From Candidatus Rhodoferax mariagerensis (GTDB lineage Bacteria > Pseudomonadota > Gammaproteobacteria > Burkholderiales > Burkholderiaceae_C): 64,000 nucleotides of DNA. Under the pieces are notes generated by a model. It searched no databases, was not told the DNA's origin, and saw only the letters and a list, made by a program, of their open reading frames with translations. The stretch lies in NCBI GenBank assembly GCA_016719055.1, contig JADKAW010000005.1, positions 71,033 to 135,032 on the forward strand, read 5' to 3'. The translations under genes and the position numbers were made by a program. Numbering within the stretch: the stretch's first letter is position 1; every line of letters starts with the position of its first letter. Below, piece by piece: positions 9,187 to 16,863 of this stretch.

Positions 9187-9219
9187 GATGTAAAGAAAAG
9201 CCGAGTTTTTTAACATGAT
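9187..9219. promoter_or_regulatory. Half-sites upstream of fic resembling the hsdR operator
   Basis: GATGTAAAG (9187-9195) and TTTTTTAACATGAT (9206-9219) form an imperfect inverted repeat about 20-50 bp in front of the fic start, with the same half-site as the hsdR upstream region. The 148-bp gap to the next gene upstream holds no other recognisable feature. Confidence 0.4.
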
Positions 9220-9313
9220 AGCGCTGATGTGTATCAAGAAGCCGATTTTCTATATGCATTTTGTACTGGCTGTGGTGGGGCTGCTAGCGCAAAGTTGGCT
9301 CGATATTTATGCA

Positions 9314-10789
9314 TCATGAGCGCACCTGCCAGTGTCCGCCTTTGTCGCCACCTACCCGTTCAATTTGGTTTGCATCGCGTAGTTTGCGGATGGCACGCTT
9401 AACTGCACTTTCTGACTTTCCGAGCAATTGAGCCAGTTCTGGAATGGTGATTTCTGCTTGATGCCGCATAGCCGTCAAAATTTTCTCTGGCGTTTTCAGT
9501 GGCGTTTTCAGTGGCGTTTCGGTTAAAACGCCACTGAAACCACGCCCCCAATTCATTTTCAGCGTGGTCTGCTCAAACGGCTCAAAAGAATCCGCCAAGT
9601 GCATGGCATGCCCCATATCCTCCCAGCCTGAACGAATCTTGGGCAAACCCGAGCCTGCCCGCTCTCCCAGATTGATGAATAAAAACAACTGGTGCAAGGT
9701 GCGGTTGCGGCAGTCGCTGGCACCGCCCGCCAATGCTTGCGCCACCGGCACACGCATCATGCCGGGGTTGCGAAACACAAAACCCGAAGGCTGCTTGACC
9801 ACCAGCACCGAGGCCCGCCCCGTGTAATCCGCATGGATCAGCGCGTTCACCAAGGCCTCGCGCAGCGCCTGGTGTCCGGGCGTGTCATCCACCCGCTCGC
9901 CACCCTGCAACACAAAAGGCACTTTCAGGTCTTCAGTCAGCTTACGAATCACACGGCGGAAAAAATCGTACAGATTGCCCGACCACGCCCCATCCGGCAC
10001 GATGCGGTCCAACCACCGGGTTTGGGACTGAGTATTAGCCGGGCGCTCTTGGTAATCCAGAAAATAGAGCGGAAACGCCTCGACAATCGATGTCCACTGC
10101 CCAAACATCAACAGCCCAGCGCCGGTCAAACCAGCTTCACCACTGGCACAATCTTCGCGCCAACCGCCAATGAGGCGCAAAAAATCATTGTCGTCCGTGT
10201 TCAGCCACGGATGTCCAGGTCGGTGCACGGCGAAAGCGTTGCGGTAGGCGTGCAGGCTGTTGGCATCCAGATCGCGCATGCCAAATTTGTCAAGGATGCG
10301 CGCATCGCGGCTGTCCTCGACCTGCTCTGCCAGCATCCGTTTGACGGTTTCGTCGTCGCACTTGCGGTCGCCATCGTTGAGGCGGCGGTACGTGTTGCCC
10401 AGGGGCTGGCCATGCAAGTACACAGGTTTTTGCTTTCGTGTGGCCTGCGGGATGCGGATGGCAAGAATGGTTTTGCCATCCACCACCCATTCTTCCACCT
10501 CTGCATCCGTCAGCAGATTGGCGCTGACCTTGGCCGGGTTATTCAGGTTGTTGAACAGGTCGGTGCGCAGTTTGGCACCATGGCTCAGGCCGGCGATGCT
10601 GAACGCACCATCCTTCTCGCGCACACCCAGCAGCACCACGCCACCGTGGGCGTTGGCCATGGCGGAGTAGCTGGACCAAAAGTCTTTGGGAATTTCGCCT
10701 TGTCCGTTTTGGCCTTGTGCCAGCTTGCATTCCAGATCGACGGACTCGCGCAGCAGCGACAAGTCTTCCAGGGTATTCAGATCAATCAT
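9314..10789 (-). CDS. AlbA_2 (Schlafen-like) DNA-binding ATPase-fold regulator, second copy
   Basis: An N-terminal AlbA_2 domain (ESVDLECKLAQG, then ANAHGGVVLLGVRE) is followed by a HATPase_c_4 region (GHQALREALVNALIHADY, GSGLPKI) and a C-terminal helix-turn-helix (ITIPELAQLLGKSESAVKRA). This is the COG2865-type layout, proteins of uncertain function often linked to restriction loci. I chose the ATG at 10789 because GGAGG lies 7 bases before it; an ATG six codons earlier has no such site. Near residues 425-435 a short repeat TPLKTPLKTPEK derives from tandem copies of a GGCGTTTTCAGT unit. It is a divergent paralogue of the gene at 12488-13903. Confidence 0.82.
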   Translation of the reverse strand: MIDLNTLEDLSLLRESVDLECKLAQGQNGQGEIPKDFWSSYSAMANAHGGVVLLGVREKDGAFSIAGLSHGAKLRTDLFNNLNNPAKVSANLLTDAEVEEWVVDGKTILAIRIPQATRKQKPVYLHGQPLGNTYRRLNDGDRKCDDETVKRMLAEQVEDSRDARILDKFGMRDLDANSLHAYRNAFAVHRPGHPWLNTDDNDFLRLIGGWREDCASGEAGLTGAGLLMFGQWTSIVEAFPLYFLDYQERPANTQSQTRWLDRIVPDGAWSGNLYDFFRRVIRKLTEDLKVPFVLQGGERVDDTPGHQALREALVNALIHADYTGRASVLVVKQPSGFVFRNPGMMRVPVAQALAGGASDCRNRTLHQLFLFINLGERAGSGLPKIRSGWEDMGHAMHLADSFEPFEQTTLKMNWGRGFSGVLTETPLKTPLKTPEKILTAMRHQAEITIPELAQLLGKSESAVKRAIRKLRDANQIERVGGDKGGHWQVRS

Positions 10790-10830
10790 CAACACGCCTC
10801 CAGCCATGTTTGCTTTTGCACTTTAGCATT

Positions 10831-10885
10831 AAATTGGCCTGTAGCGCTTATGGAATAAGCGCAGGCAGCTATCAACTGAATAGTG
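10831..10885 (-). repeat. Dispersed ~55-bp repeat, copy 4 (intergenic)
   Basis: On the minus strand it reads TTGATAGCTGCCTGCGCTTA, then TTCCATAAGCGCTACAGGCC and AATTT, close to the family consensus. It separates hsdS from the second AlbA_2 gene. Confidence 0.65.
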
Positions 10886-10901
10886 AAGTTGGGCGCAGGG
10901 T

Positions 10902-12491
10902 TCATTCCAAGGCTTCCTCGGCGGCGGCTTGTGCCTCTGGCAGGCGCAACTGGCCTGAGATCAGGCGCGGCAGCAGGGTGTCGCGCAGGGTGGAGAGGGT
11001 TTGGGCTTGTTTTTCGTTCTCGATAAGCCGATCAAACAAAGTGCCTGCAACAACCGCAAATGCATGGACGATTTCTGGCGACGGCACCAATGCCGGTATG
11101 GGCCGAAATGCTTTCTTGCTGATCTCCATGAAAGTTGAGCCATTGGCGCGGCCTTTGATGTTCTCCATGTTCTGACGACACCAAAACAACAGGTACAAAG
11201 GTGGCAGCAAACCGCCGGGAGGCATTGCGATATAGCCTTGGTTAATCGCCAGCGGCACTTGCGCGAGTGCCAGGTAGCCAATGGGTGCGCGGGACGATAG
11301 CAATAAGGTGCCAATGGGCAGCGCTCCGGAACCGATCTTTGCCAAGCCTTGGTCGCTGAGTTTGCGTTCGGTGTCCAAAAGCACTGGCGTAGCAATGCCA
11401 GACAGGTCTTTAGGCGTTGTCCAGCAGTGAACTGCTGGCTCCCAATAGGCGGGGGTCTTGGTGTCCGGCGTTGCGCCGCCCACAGCCTCAACCGCATCAC
11501 CAATCGGTAGTACCCGCCACCCCCTCGGCACCAAGCCCAGGTCCGATTCCTCGAAGCTGTCGGGAAACAGCGCCGCCGTGGCCTCATCCATGCCTTCGGG
11601 CGCGCGGCCTTCCAGCTTGGCGCGCACCGGGTCGAAATCAACAAACCACGACTTGAACAGCGCCTGGGCGATGGCTTCCAGCGTGGCATTGGTTTCGCGC
11701 AGCAGGGTGATGCGGTCGTCAAGGGCACCAATCGTTTCTGCAATCTCTGCCTCGTCAATGCTTCCAAGGCGTGGGATCATGAGCGCCTTGATGTGCTTCA
11801 GGCTAAGCGTCTTTTGAGTGCTCCCAACTACACCGGCTTCAATTTGCGACCGAACGAAGTCGGAATTGAGCGCAGCATATAAGTAGCGACTGTTTATGGA
11901 CTTTGGAATGATTGCAGCTGTATTTTGACCAAGGCAGAAGATGGCCTCACCTACTCTAGCGGTCACCCCATAGGTGCCAACTCTGGTGATAACAACGTCA
12001 CCAATGGAAGGCTTGTATCGTCGAGAAAATTCGCTGTAGGTCGTCTCATCGACAAGAAGCGTGTTGGATAGATTCAGAGTTCCATACTTTACGTCTGTGA
12101 CGCGCACCATTGGAAATCCTTCACCTGCATAGCTTGGCGTCTTGTGAAGTGAATCAATTACTTCTGCGACCTCATCAAGAGAAGAGTACTCCCCACTCAT
12201 ACCCCCCAACACCACCTCATCCGGCATATCCCACATCTCCCGATACGATTGCACGTACCCCGCCACAACCGCCGGATCAATGCCGTCGTAATACCGGCAC
12301 AGCCGCTTGAAAACCACCAGCATGTGCGGGTCGCAGCAAAGGCCGAGCATGTGGTCAAGCTGATGCTCAATGCGCTGGGTGCTCTGCTCGCCGTTTTGGA
12401 TGATGGCATCCACCTCCAAGTTGGCCAGCGGCACGGCCTGGCGGAACAAGGCCACCATTTGCCCGGCCAGTTGGTGCAGGTTGTCGGTCAT
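10902..12491 (-). CDS. hsdS: Type I restriction specificity subunit HsdS with an N-terminal helical extension
   Basis: HsdS chooses the bipartite DNA target of the type I enzyme. Two target-recognition domains are visible: the first starts near residue 100 (EYSSLDEVAEVIDSLHKTPS, then FPMVRVTDVKYG), the second near residue 317 (GLVPRGWRVLPIGDAVEAVG). Each is followed by a conserved helical spacer; the second ends NEKQAQTLSTLRDTLLPRLISG. About 95 residues precede the first domain (LHQLAGQMVALFRQAVPLAN through SYREMWD), which ordinary HsdS proteins lack. At 529 residues it is correspondingly long. The start overlaps the stop of the AlbA_2 gene upstream by 4 bp (ATGA), so translation is coupled. 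Confidence 0.92.
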   Translation of the reverse strand: MTDNLHQLAGQMVALFRQAVPLANLEVDAIIQNGEQSTQRIEHQLDHMLGLCCDPHMLVVFKRLCRYYDGIDPAVVAGYVQSYREMWDMPDEVVLGGMSGEYSSLDEVAEVIDSLHKTPSYAGEGFPMVRVTDVKYGTLNLSNTLLVDETTYSEFSRRYKPSIGDVVITRVGTYGVTARVGEAIFCLGQNTAAIIPKSINSRYLYAALNSDFVRSQIEAGVVGSTQKTLSLKHIKALMIPRLGSIDEAEIAETIGALDDRITLLRETNATLEAIAQALFKSWFVDFDPVRAKLEGRAPEGMDEATAALFPDSFEESDLGLVPRGWRVLPIGDAVEAVGGATPDTKTPAYWEPAVHCWTTPKDLSGIATPVLLDTERKLSDQGLAKIGSGALPIGTLLLSSRAPIGYLALAQVPLAINQGYIAMPPGGLLPPLYLLFWCRQNMENIKGRANGSTFMEISKKAFRPIPALVPSPEIVHAFAVVAGTLFDRLIENEKQAQTLSTLRDTLLPRLISGQLRLPEAQAAAEEALE

Positions 12492-13903
12492 TCAGCACCG
12501 CCCGGTTCTGGTAAATCAAGCACTTCCCATCGCCCGCCCTTGCTTGGCCCAACGTGGCGGATGCGGCCTTCGGCCTTTAGCGATTCCAGGTGGTGCCGAA
12601 CGCTGTAAAGCGTAGCGCCGCTCAGTTGGGCCAGATCTTTCGTGTTGATGGCAGGCTGATCTTTAAGCAGGGTTAATAGTTTTTCTCTGGGGCTTGCATG
12701 TGGTTTTTGTGTCGCTTCCACGTTGTTTTCAAGTGGTTTCTGCGTGGTTTTCTTGGTGTTTTCAGTGGTTCCTGTAGTTTCTTGGTCGTTAAGACTAAAC
12801 GACGGCCTTGAAAAACTGGCGATAAACAGCCCCGCCACCTGCCGAAACTCCACAGCCGGAGCGTTTTGGTGAATCAGCGTCATGCCACGCCCCCAGGACT
12901 CAACCATTTCAATGCGGCGAAACAGGTCGGCGATAAGCGGGTTACGCCGCTGCGAAACGTTGCCCCGGTGCAAATCGGCAATGGTCAGCCCGCCAAACAG
13001 TTTGCCGGGGTTGCGCACTTCAACGCGGTTTTTGAAAATGGCCACCTGCACGTAGTCGGGGTCGCGCCAGTCGCGGTGGCAAAAGGCGTTGATGATGGCT
13101 TCGCGCAGCGCGTCCATCGAAATTTCGGGCACATCCACGCGGTACAAGCCTTCCAGCCGCATGCCGATGTGGATGTTTTTAAGGATGTACTTTTGCGCCT
13201 CTTCGATCAGGGCCAGAATGTCGCCGTCAAAGTCGTGCCGGTCGATGATGGTGACGGTGTCAGTCGTGCCGAACACGGCGCAACGCAATTGAATCGGTTC
13301 ATTGGCAAAGAACAGGCGGGCAGCGTTACAAAGCTCTCCTTTTTGCAGTAGCTCAAGCTTGCTCAGTGTGCGCTGCAGCCTGATTTCATCATCATCACCA
13401 AGCGCATCCCATTGCAAGCCAGCGCGTTTGGCAAAGCTCTTTACTTTCTTGATTTCCAGATCGGGCCAGGGTTTTTCAAGCGCTCGGGTGTCCCAGCGCA
13501 GGGCGTTCTGGTTTTTGTCCACGATGATGGCTTCAAGCTCTGCCGCGCTAAGCTGGCGGTCTTCGTCCGCCACGCGCATGAAGGCCCGGCCATGGGCGAA
13601 GTAAGGCGCGTTTTGGCCATCAAAACGAATGTGGATGCAGGTCTTGCCCGACACAGTTTGCGTTGTGACTTGCGGGTAAATCTTGGGTTCGATGTGCGCC
13701 GCAATGGCTTGTGACAAGTCGCGCAGGGTTTTGTCGTTCACGTCCAGGCCCACCGGTTTGCCGCTGGGGGCTACACCAAACCACAACTCGCCTGCGCCGT
13801 GCTTGTTCAGAATGGCGGCGATGGACACCAAGCCCTCTTTGAGTTCGGCCAGGCTCTTTTTCAGCTCAACGGTTTCGCTCTCGCGCAGGGATTCAGAACT
13901 CAT
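12488..13903 (-). CDS. AlbA_2 (Schlafen-like) DNA-binding ATPase-fold regulator, first copy
   Basis: The 471-residue protein has an N-terminal AlbA_2 domain (ESETVELKKSLAELKEGLVS, NKHGAGELWFGV), a HATPase_c_4-like part (ALREAIINAFCHRDW, then NPGKLFGGL and VESWGRGM) and a C-terminal winged helix (LKDQPAINTKDLAQLSGATL). A lysine- and threonine-rich linker (TTGTTENTKKTTQKPLENNV) separates the last two. It overlaps the preceding DUF1016 gene and hsdS by 4 bp each, so it lies inside the restriction operon and is made together with HsdS. Function of the family is unsettled; a regulatory or defence role is inferred from position. Confidence 0.84.
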   Translation of the reverse strand: MSSESLRESETVELKKSLAELKEGLVSIAAILNKHGAGELWFGVAPSGKPVGLDVNDKTLRDLSQAIAAHIEPKIYPQVTTQTVSGKTCIHIRFDGQNAPYFAHGRAFMRVADEDRQLSAAELEAIIVDKNQNALRWDTRALEKPWPDLEIKKVKSFAKRAGLQWDALGDDDEIRLQRTLSKLELLQKGELCNAARLFFANEPIQLRCAVFGTTDTVTIIDRHDFDGDILALIEEAQKYILKNIHIGMRLEGLYRVDVPEISMDALREAIINAFCHRDWRDPDYVQVAIFKNRVEVRNPGKLFGGLTIADLHRGNVSQRRNPLIADLFRRIEMVESWGRGMTLIHQNAPAVEFRQVAGLFIASFSRPSFSLNDQETTGTTENTKKTTQKPLENNVEATQKPHASPREKLLTLLKDQPAINTKDLAQLSGATLYSVRHHLESLKAEGRIRHVGPSKGGRWEVLDLPEPGGAE

Positions 13904-14307
13904 ACAGCCGCCTTAAGGTCGTCTTTGGCACGCGCCATGATGAGCAAATTTTTCGCCCAACTGATTTCTCCTATCAACGATTGGAGTTTTGGCTTGTCGC
14001 TGTATTCGTTGAAAAACTGGCGCATCGCCCAGAGGTTTTGCGCTGAAAACCCGTTGCGCCCCGGAAACTCTGCCTGCAAATCCCGCGCCAAATTCTCCAC
14101 CACGGCCTTGCCCCAGCCCAAGGTGGCGTGCCGTTGGCTGATGTTTTCACCCAGCCACCAGTGAAGCGCCAGCAGCTCGCTGTTGACGGCTCGCAATGCC
14201 TGAAGCTGGCGTTGGCGAATCTGGGTTTTGACTTCACGCAAAAAACCAGCGTAGCCGGACGGCTTTGCAGGGCTCGTTTGCGTCGATGTCAACAGGGTGT
14301 CGGTCAT
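13900..14307 (-). CDS. DUF1016 N-terminal domain protein lacking the nuclease domain
   Basis: The 135 residues match only the N-terminal half of DUF1016/YhcG proteins (LREVKTQIRQRQLQALRAVN, LLALHWWLGENISQR, GFSAQNLWAMRQFFNEY). Full-length members are over 300 residues and end in a PD-(D/E)xK nuclease domain, absent here. The gene is not obviously decayed: it has an intact frame and 4-bp ATGA overlaps with both neighbours. A stand-alone N-domain, perhaps a protein-interaction module in the restriction complex, is therefore plausible. Confidence 0.78.
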   Translation of the reverse strand: MTDTLLTSTQTSPAKPSGYAGFLREVKTQIRQRQLQALRAVNSELLALHWWLGENISQRHATLGWGKAVVENLARDLQAEFPGRNGFSAQNLWAMRQFFNEYSDKPKLQSLIGEISWAKNLLIMARAKDDLKAAV

Positions 14308-14639
14308 GGCGTGGCACCACCCGCGCGTTGCAGCACCACATAGTTGTGACTGATTTCCGCCCTGAACGACTCGGGTAAGGCGGCCCAGTCCACCACTTGC
14401 ACCAGCAGCGGCAAGTCGCTGTCTGAGAAAGCTTCGCGCAGCGTATCCGCCAAGCGCATGCGTGTCAGGGCATCGCCGTCTTGGCGCACCACCAGATCCA
14501 GGTCGCTGGCTTCATGGTGGTCGCCGTTGACGCGGCTGCCATACGCCCAGACCTCAGCTTGCGGCAGGTGCCGCTGCAGCACGGTTTGCACCATTTGGCG
14601 ATAAGCATCCGGCAAGTGCAGGCAGGCCGATTCAGGCAT
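14304..14639 (-). CDS. MNT-type nucleotidyltransferase (antitoxin of a HEPN-MNT pair)
   Basis: This minimal nucleotidyltransferase of about 111 residues carries the signature GSRVNGDHHEASDLDLVV (GS followed by DxD). I chose the ATG at 14639 because GAGG lies 6 bases upstream; ATGs at 14651 and 14696 extend it without a better ribosome site. It overlaps the end of the HEPN gene by 8 bp and the DUF1016 gene by 4 bp. In known HEPN-MNT toxin-antitoxin systems the MNT enzyme adds AMP to a conserved tyrosine of the HEPN toxin and silences it. Confidence 0.85.
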   Translation of the reverse strand: MPESACLHLPDAYRQMVQTVLQRHLPQAEVWAYGSRVNGDHHEASDLDLVVRQDGDALTRMRLADTLREAFSDSDLPLLVQVVDWAALPESFRAEISHNYVVLQRAGGATP

Positions 14640-15078
14640 GGGGTGCCTCATCGCCTTGCCCCAGCTTTTGCTGCAACACGTCGGCCAAGGTGGCAATGTC
14701 TTGCAAAAAGGGCGAAATCAAAAGAAGGGTTTTTTCAGCAAAATGCTCGCCGTAGTCATGTGCCGTGCTGTTGCGGTTGTCACGGTATTGAAACCAGCGT
14801 TCGACTTCTTCCAGCGTCATCAAGCCATGCACGGCTGCCAGGCGCAACACATCTTTGATAGGGGTTGTTTCGAGCTTTCTGCCACCGTGACCATAGGCTT
14901 TGAGTGCCTTTTTGACCAATTTGAAAGCGGTCTCTTGCGCCAACTCGTAGCTCTTGACGATGGCATTGCGAAAAACCTCCCTGTCCACACTGTCGTTAGC
15001 CGATTGACGATAAAACGCCAACGATGAGTCCAGCGTGCGCATGCAGCGCCGCAGTTGATCCACATTCAGATACAACAA
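14632..15078 (-). CDS. HEPN-domain protein (toxin of a HEPN-MNT pair, HI0074 family)
   Basis: The 148-residue, all-helical protein belongs to the nucleotidyltransferase substrate-binding (HI0074-like) HEPN family. The RNase signature RX4H is intact: R102-N-S-T-A-H107 in YRDNRNSTAHDYG. The nearby tyrosine Y109 is a candidate for AMPylation by the partner, as in characterised HEPN-MNT systems. It starts 33 bp after hsdM and overlaps the MNT gene by 8 bp. HEPN toxins cleave RNA; here the pair sits inside a restriction operon, which suggests a backup defence or addiction function. Confidence 0.88.
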   Translation of the reverse strand: MLYLNVDQLRRCMRTLDSSLAFYRQSANDSVDREVFRNAIVKSYELAQETAFKLVKKALKAYGHGGRKLETTPIKDVLRLAAVHGLMTLEEVERWFQYRDNRNSTAHDYGEHFAEKTLLLISPFLQDIATLADVLQQKLGQGDEAPHA

Positions 15079-15111
15079 GATGAATCTCCTTTGCCCGTAA
15101 ATCCATTTTCG

Positions 15112-16773
15112 TCAGAACGCATAGCCCAGCCCTGCGAGCTTGGCGCGTATCAACTGGTCCAGCTCTGCGCCCTTGGCCATTTGCTCGCCCAGTTTCTCGG
15201 TGAGCTGCTGCATTTTGGTGGCGAAATCGTCGTCGTTGTCCTCGACCTCTTCGGCACCCACATAGCGGCCAGGGGACAGCACATGGCCATGCTGGGCAAT
15301 CTCAGTCAGCGGTACTGAGCGGCAAAAGCCGGGGATGTCGGTGTAGGGGCTGGTCGGCGGGCTTGTCGGGTTACGCTCTGGCGAGCTAACCCGACCTACG
15401 ACCGGGCCAGTGTTGTCGTTGTAGGTCGGGTTAGCGCAGCGTAACCCGACATCAGCCACAGCATCCGGTTCACCACGCCACGCAGCCACGGTGGCGGCGA
15501 TGCGTTCGATCACCGCATCGGTCAGCTCCGACTGCACGCGGCTGATCATGGTGGCCTGTTTACGGGCATCGATGAACAGCACTTCACCCTTGCGCTGCGT
15601 TTTCTGCTTGACCAGAAACCACAGGCAGGCCGGAATCTGGGTGTTAAAGAACAACTGACCCGGCAGCGCCACCATTACCTCGACCACATCAGCCTCGACC
15701 ATCGCGGCGCGGATGTCTCCCTCAGAGTTCTGGCTGGAACTCATCGAGCCATTGGCCAGCACAATGCCGGCCCTGCCGGTGGGTTTCAGGTGGTGCAGCA
15801 TGTGCTGCAACCAGGCGTAGTTGGCATTGCCTTGTGGTGGGTCGCCATAGACCCAGCGCGGGTCGCCGGTCAGGCTGCCATGCCACCAGTCGCTGATGTT
15901 GAACGGCGGATTCGCCAGAATGAAGTCGGCGCGCAGGTCAGGGTGTTGGTTGCGGGTGAAACTGTCGTCGGGTTGCCGCCCTAGGTTGAAGTCAATGCCG
16001 CGAATGGCCAGGTTCATCGCCGCCAGCCGCCAGGTGGTGGGGTTGGCTTCTTGACCAAATATGGCCACATCGCCCGTCCTGCCTCCGTGAGCAGCTATGA
16101 ATTTTTCAGACTGCACAAACATGCCGCCACTGCCGCAGCACGGGTCGTACACCTTGCCGGCATGGGGGCTGAGCACGGCGACCAGGGTTTTGACGATGCT
16201 GGCGGGCGTGTAGAACTGCCCGCCGCGCTTGCCTTCGGCGCTGGCAAACATGCCCAGAAAGTACTCATAGACCTGGCCCAGAATGTCACGCGCGGTGCTG
16301 GGGTTATCGCCAAAGCCGATGGTCGATACCAGGTCGACCAGTTCCCCCAGCTTGCCATCGGGCAACTGGGCGCGGGCGTAGCGTTTGTCCAGAATGCCCT
16401 TGAGCTTGGGATTTTCCAGCTCGATCAGCGTCAGGGCTTCGTCAATGCGTTTGCCAATGTCGGGCTGCTTGGCCGCCGAACGCAGGGCCTCCCAGCGGGC
16501 GGGTTCTGGCACCCAGAAGGCGTTGACCTCTTTGTAATAGTCGCGGTCTTCCAGCTCGACCTCGATGTCGCCGGGCTGGGCATCGTGGTAGAAATAGTCG
16601 TCTGCCGGGTCGGTCAGCCGCGTGACCAGTTCGGCCCGGCGGGCGGCAAAGGTGTCGCTGATGTATTTGACGAAGATCAGGCCCAGCACCAGGTGCTTGT
16701 ATTCGGCAGCGTCCATGTTGGCGCGCAGCTTGTCAGCGGTGGCCCACAGGGTCTTTTTGATGTCGTCGAGCAT
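15112..16773 (-). CDS. hsdM: Type I restriction modification subunit HsdM
   Basis: HsdM methylates adenine in the target chosen by HsdS. The 553-residue protein has the N-terminal helical domain (AEYKHLVLGLIFVKYISDTF), the SAM-binding motif YDPCCGSGGMFVQ and the catalytic motif NPPF near residue 288. The conserved C-terminal part (FCRSVPLTEIAQHGHVLSPGRYVG) is present. Between residues about 438 and 475 the protein carries extra sequence (VGLRCANPTYNDNTG) encoded by a palindromic repeat (15365-15450), inserted without breaking the frame. It is the first gene of the island on the minus strand and is read toward the HEPN gene. Confidence 0.93.
   Translation of the reverse strand: MLDDIKKTLWATADKLRANMDAAEYKHLVLGLIFVKYISDTFAARRAELVTRLTDPADDYFYHDAQPGDIEVELEDRDYYKEVNAFWVPEPARWEALRSAAKQPDIGKRIDEALTLIELENPKLKGILDKRYARAQLPDGKLGELVDLVSTIGFGDNPSTARDILGQVYEYFLGMFASAEGKRGGQFYTPASIVKTLVAVLSPHAGKVYDPCCGSGGMFVQSEKFIAAHGGRTGDVAIFGQEANPTTWRLAAMNLAIRGIDFNLGRQPDDSFTRNQHPDLRADFILANPPFNISDWWHGSLTGDPRWVYGDPPQGNANYAWLQHMLHHLKPTGRAGIVLANGSMSSSQNSEGDIRAAMVEADVVEVMVALPGQLFFNTQIPACLWFLVKQKTQRKGEVLFIDARKQATMISRVQSELTDAVIERIAATVAAWRGEPDAVADVGLRCANPTYNDNTGPVVGRVSSPERNPTSPPTSPYTDIPGFCRSVPLTEIAQHGHVLSPGRYVGAEEVEDNDDDFATKMQQLTEKLGEQMAKGAELDQLIRAKLAGLGYAF
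15365..15450. repeat. Two palindromic GTCGGGTTA-type repeat units inside hsdM
   Basis: Unit one (15365-15398) pairs GTCGGGTTACGC with GCTAACCCGAC; unit two (15421-15450) is GTAGGTCGGGTTAGCGCAGC followed by GTAACCCGAC. Units of this kind (TCGGGTTAGCGCAGCGTAAC) are widespread in proteobacterial genomes, usually between genes. Here both are translated as part of HsdM. Confidence 0.75.
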
Positions 16774-16809
16774 GGGCGGTGGCGCTCCCCTGAATTTGCC
16801 TGATTTGGC

Positions 16810-16830
16810 GGTGGGGGAACTATACCCACC
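16810..16830. promoter_or_regulatory. Short inverted repeat upstream of hsdM
   Basis: GGTGGG and CCCACC flank 9 bases, about 40-55 bp ahead of the hsdM start. It could be an operator for the island or a weak terminator after acr3; no U-tract follows. This is the only structure seen in the 90-bp gap. Confidence 0.25.
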
Positions 16831-16863
16831 ACTGTCACCACCGTTGTGCGTAAAGGCCAGGCC

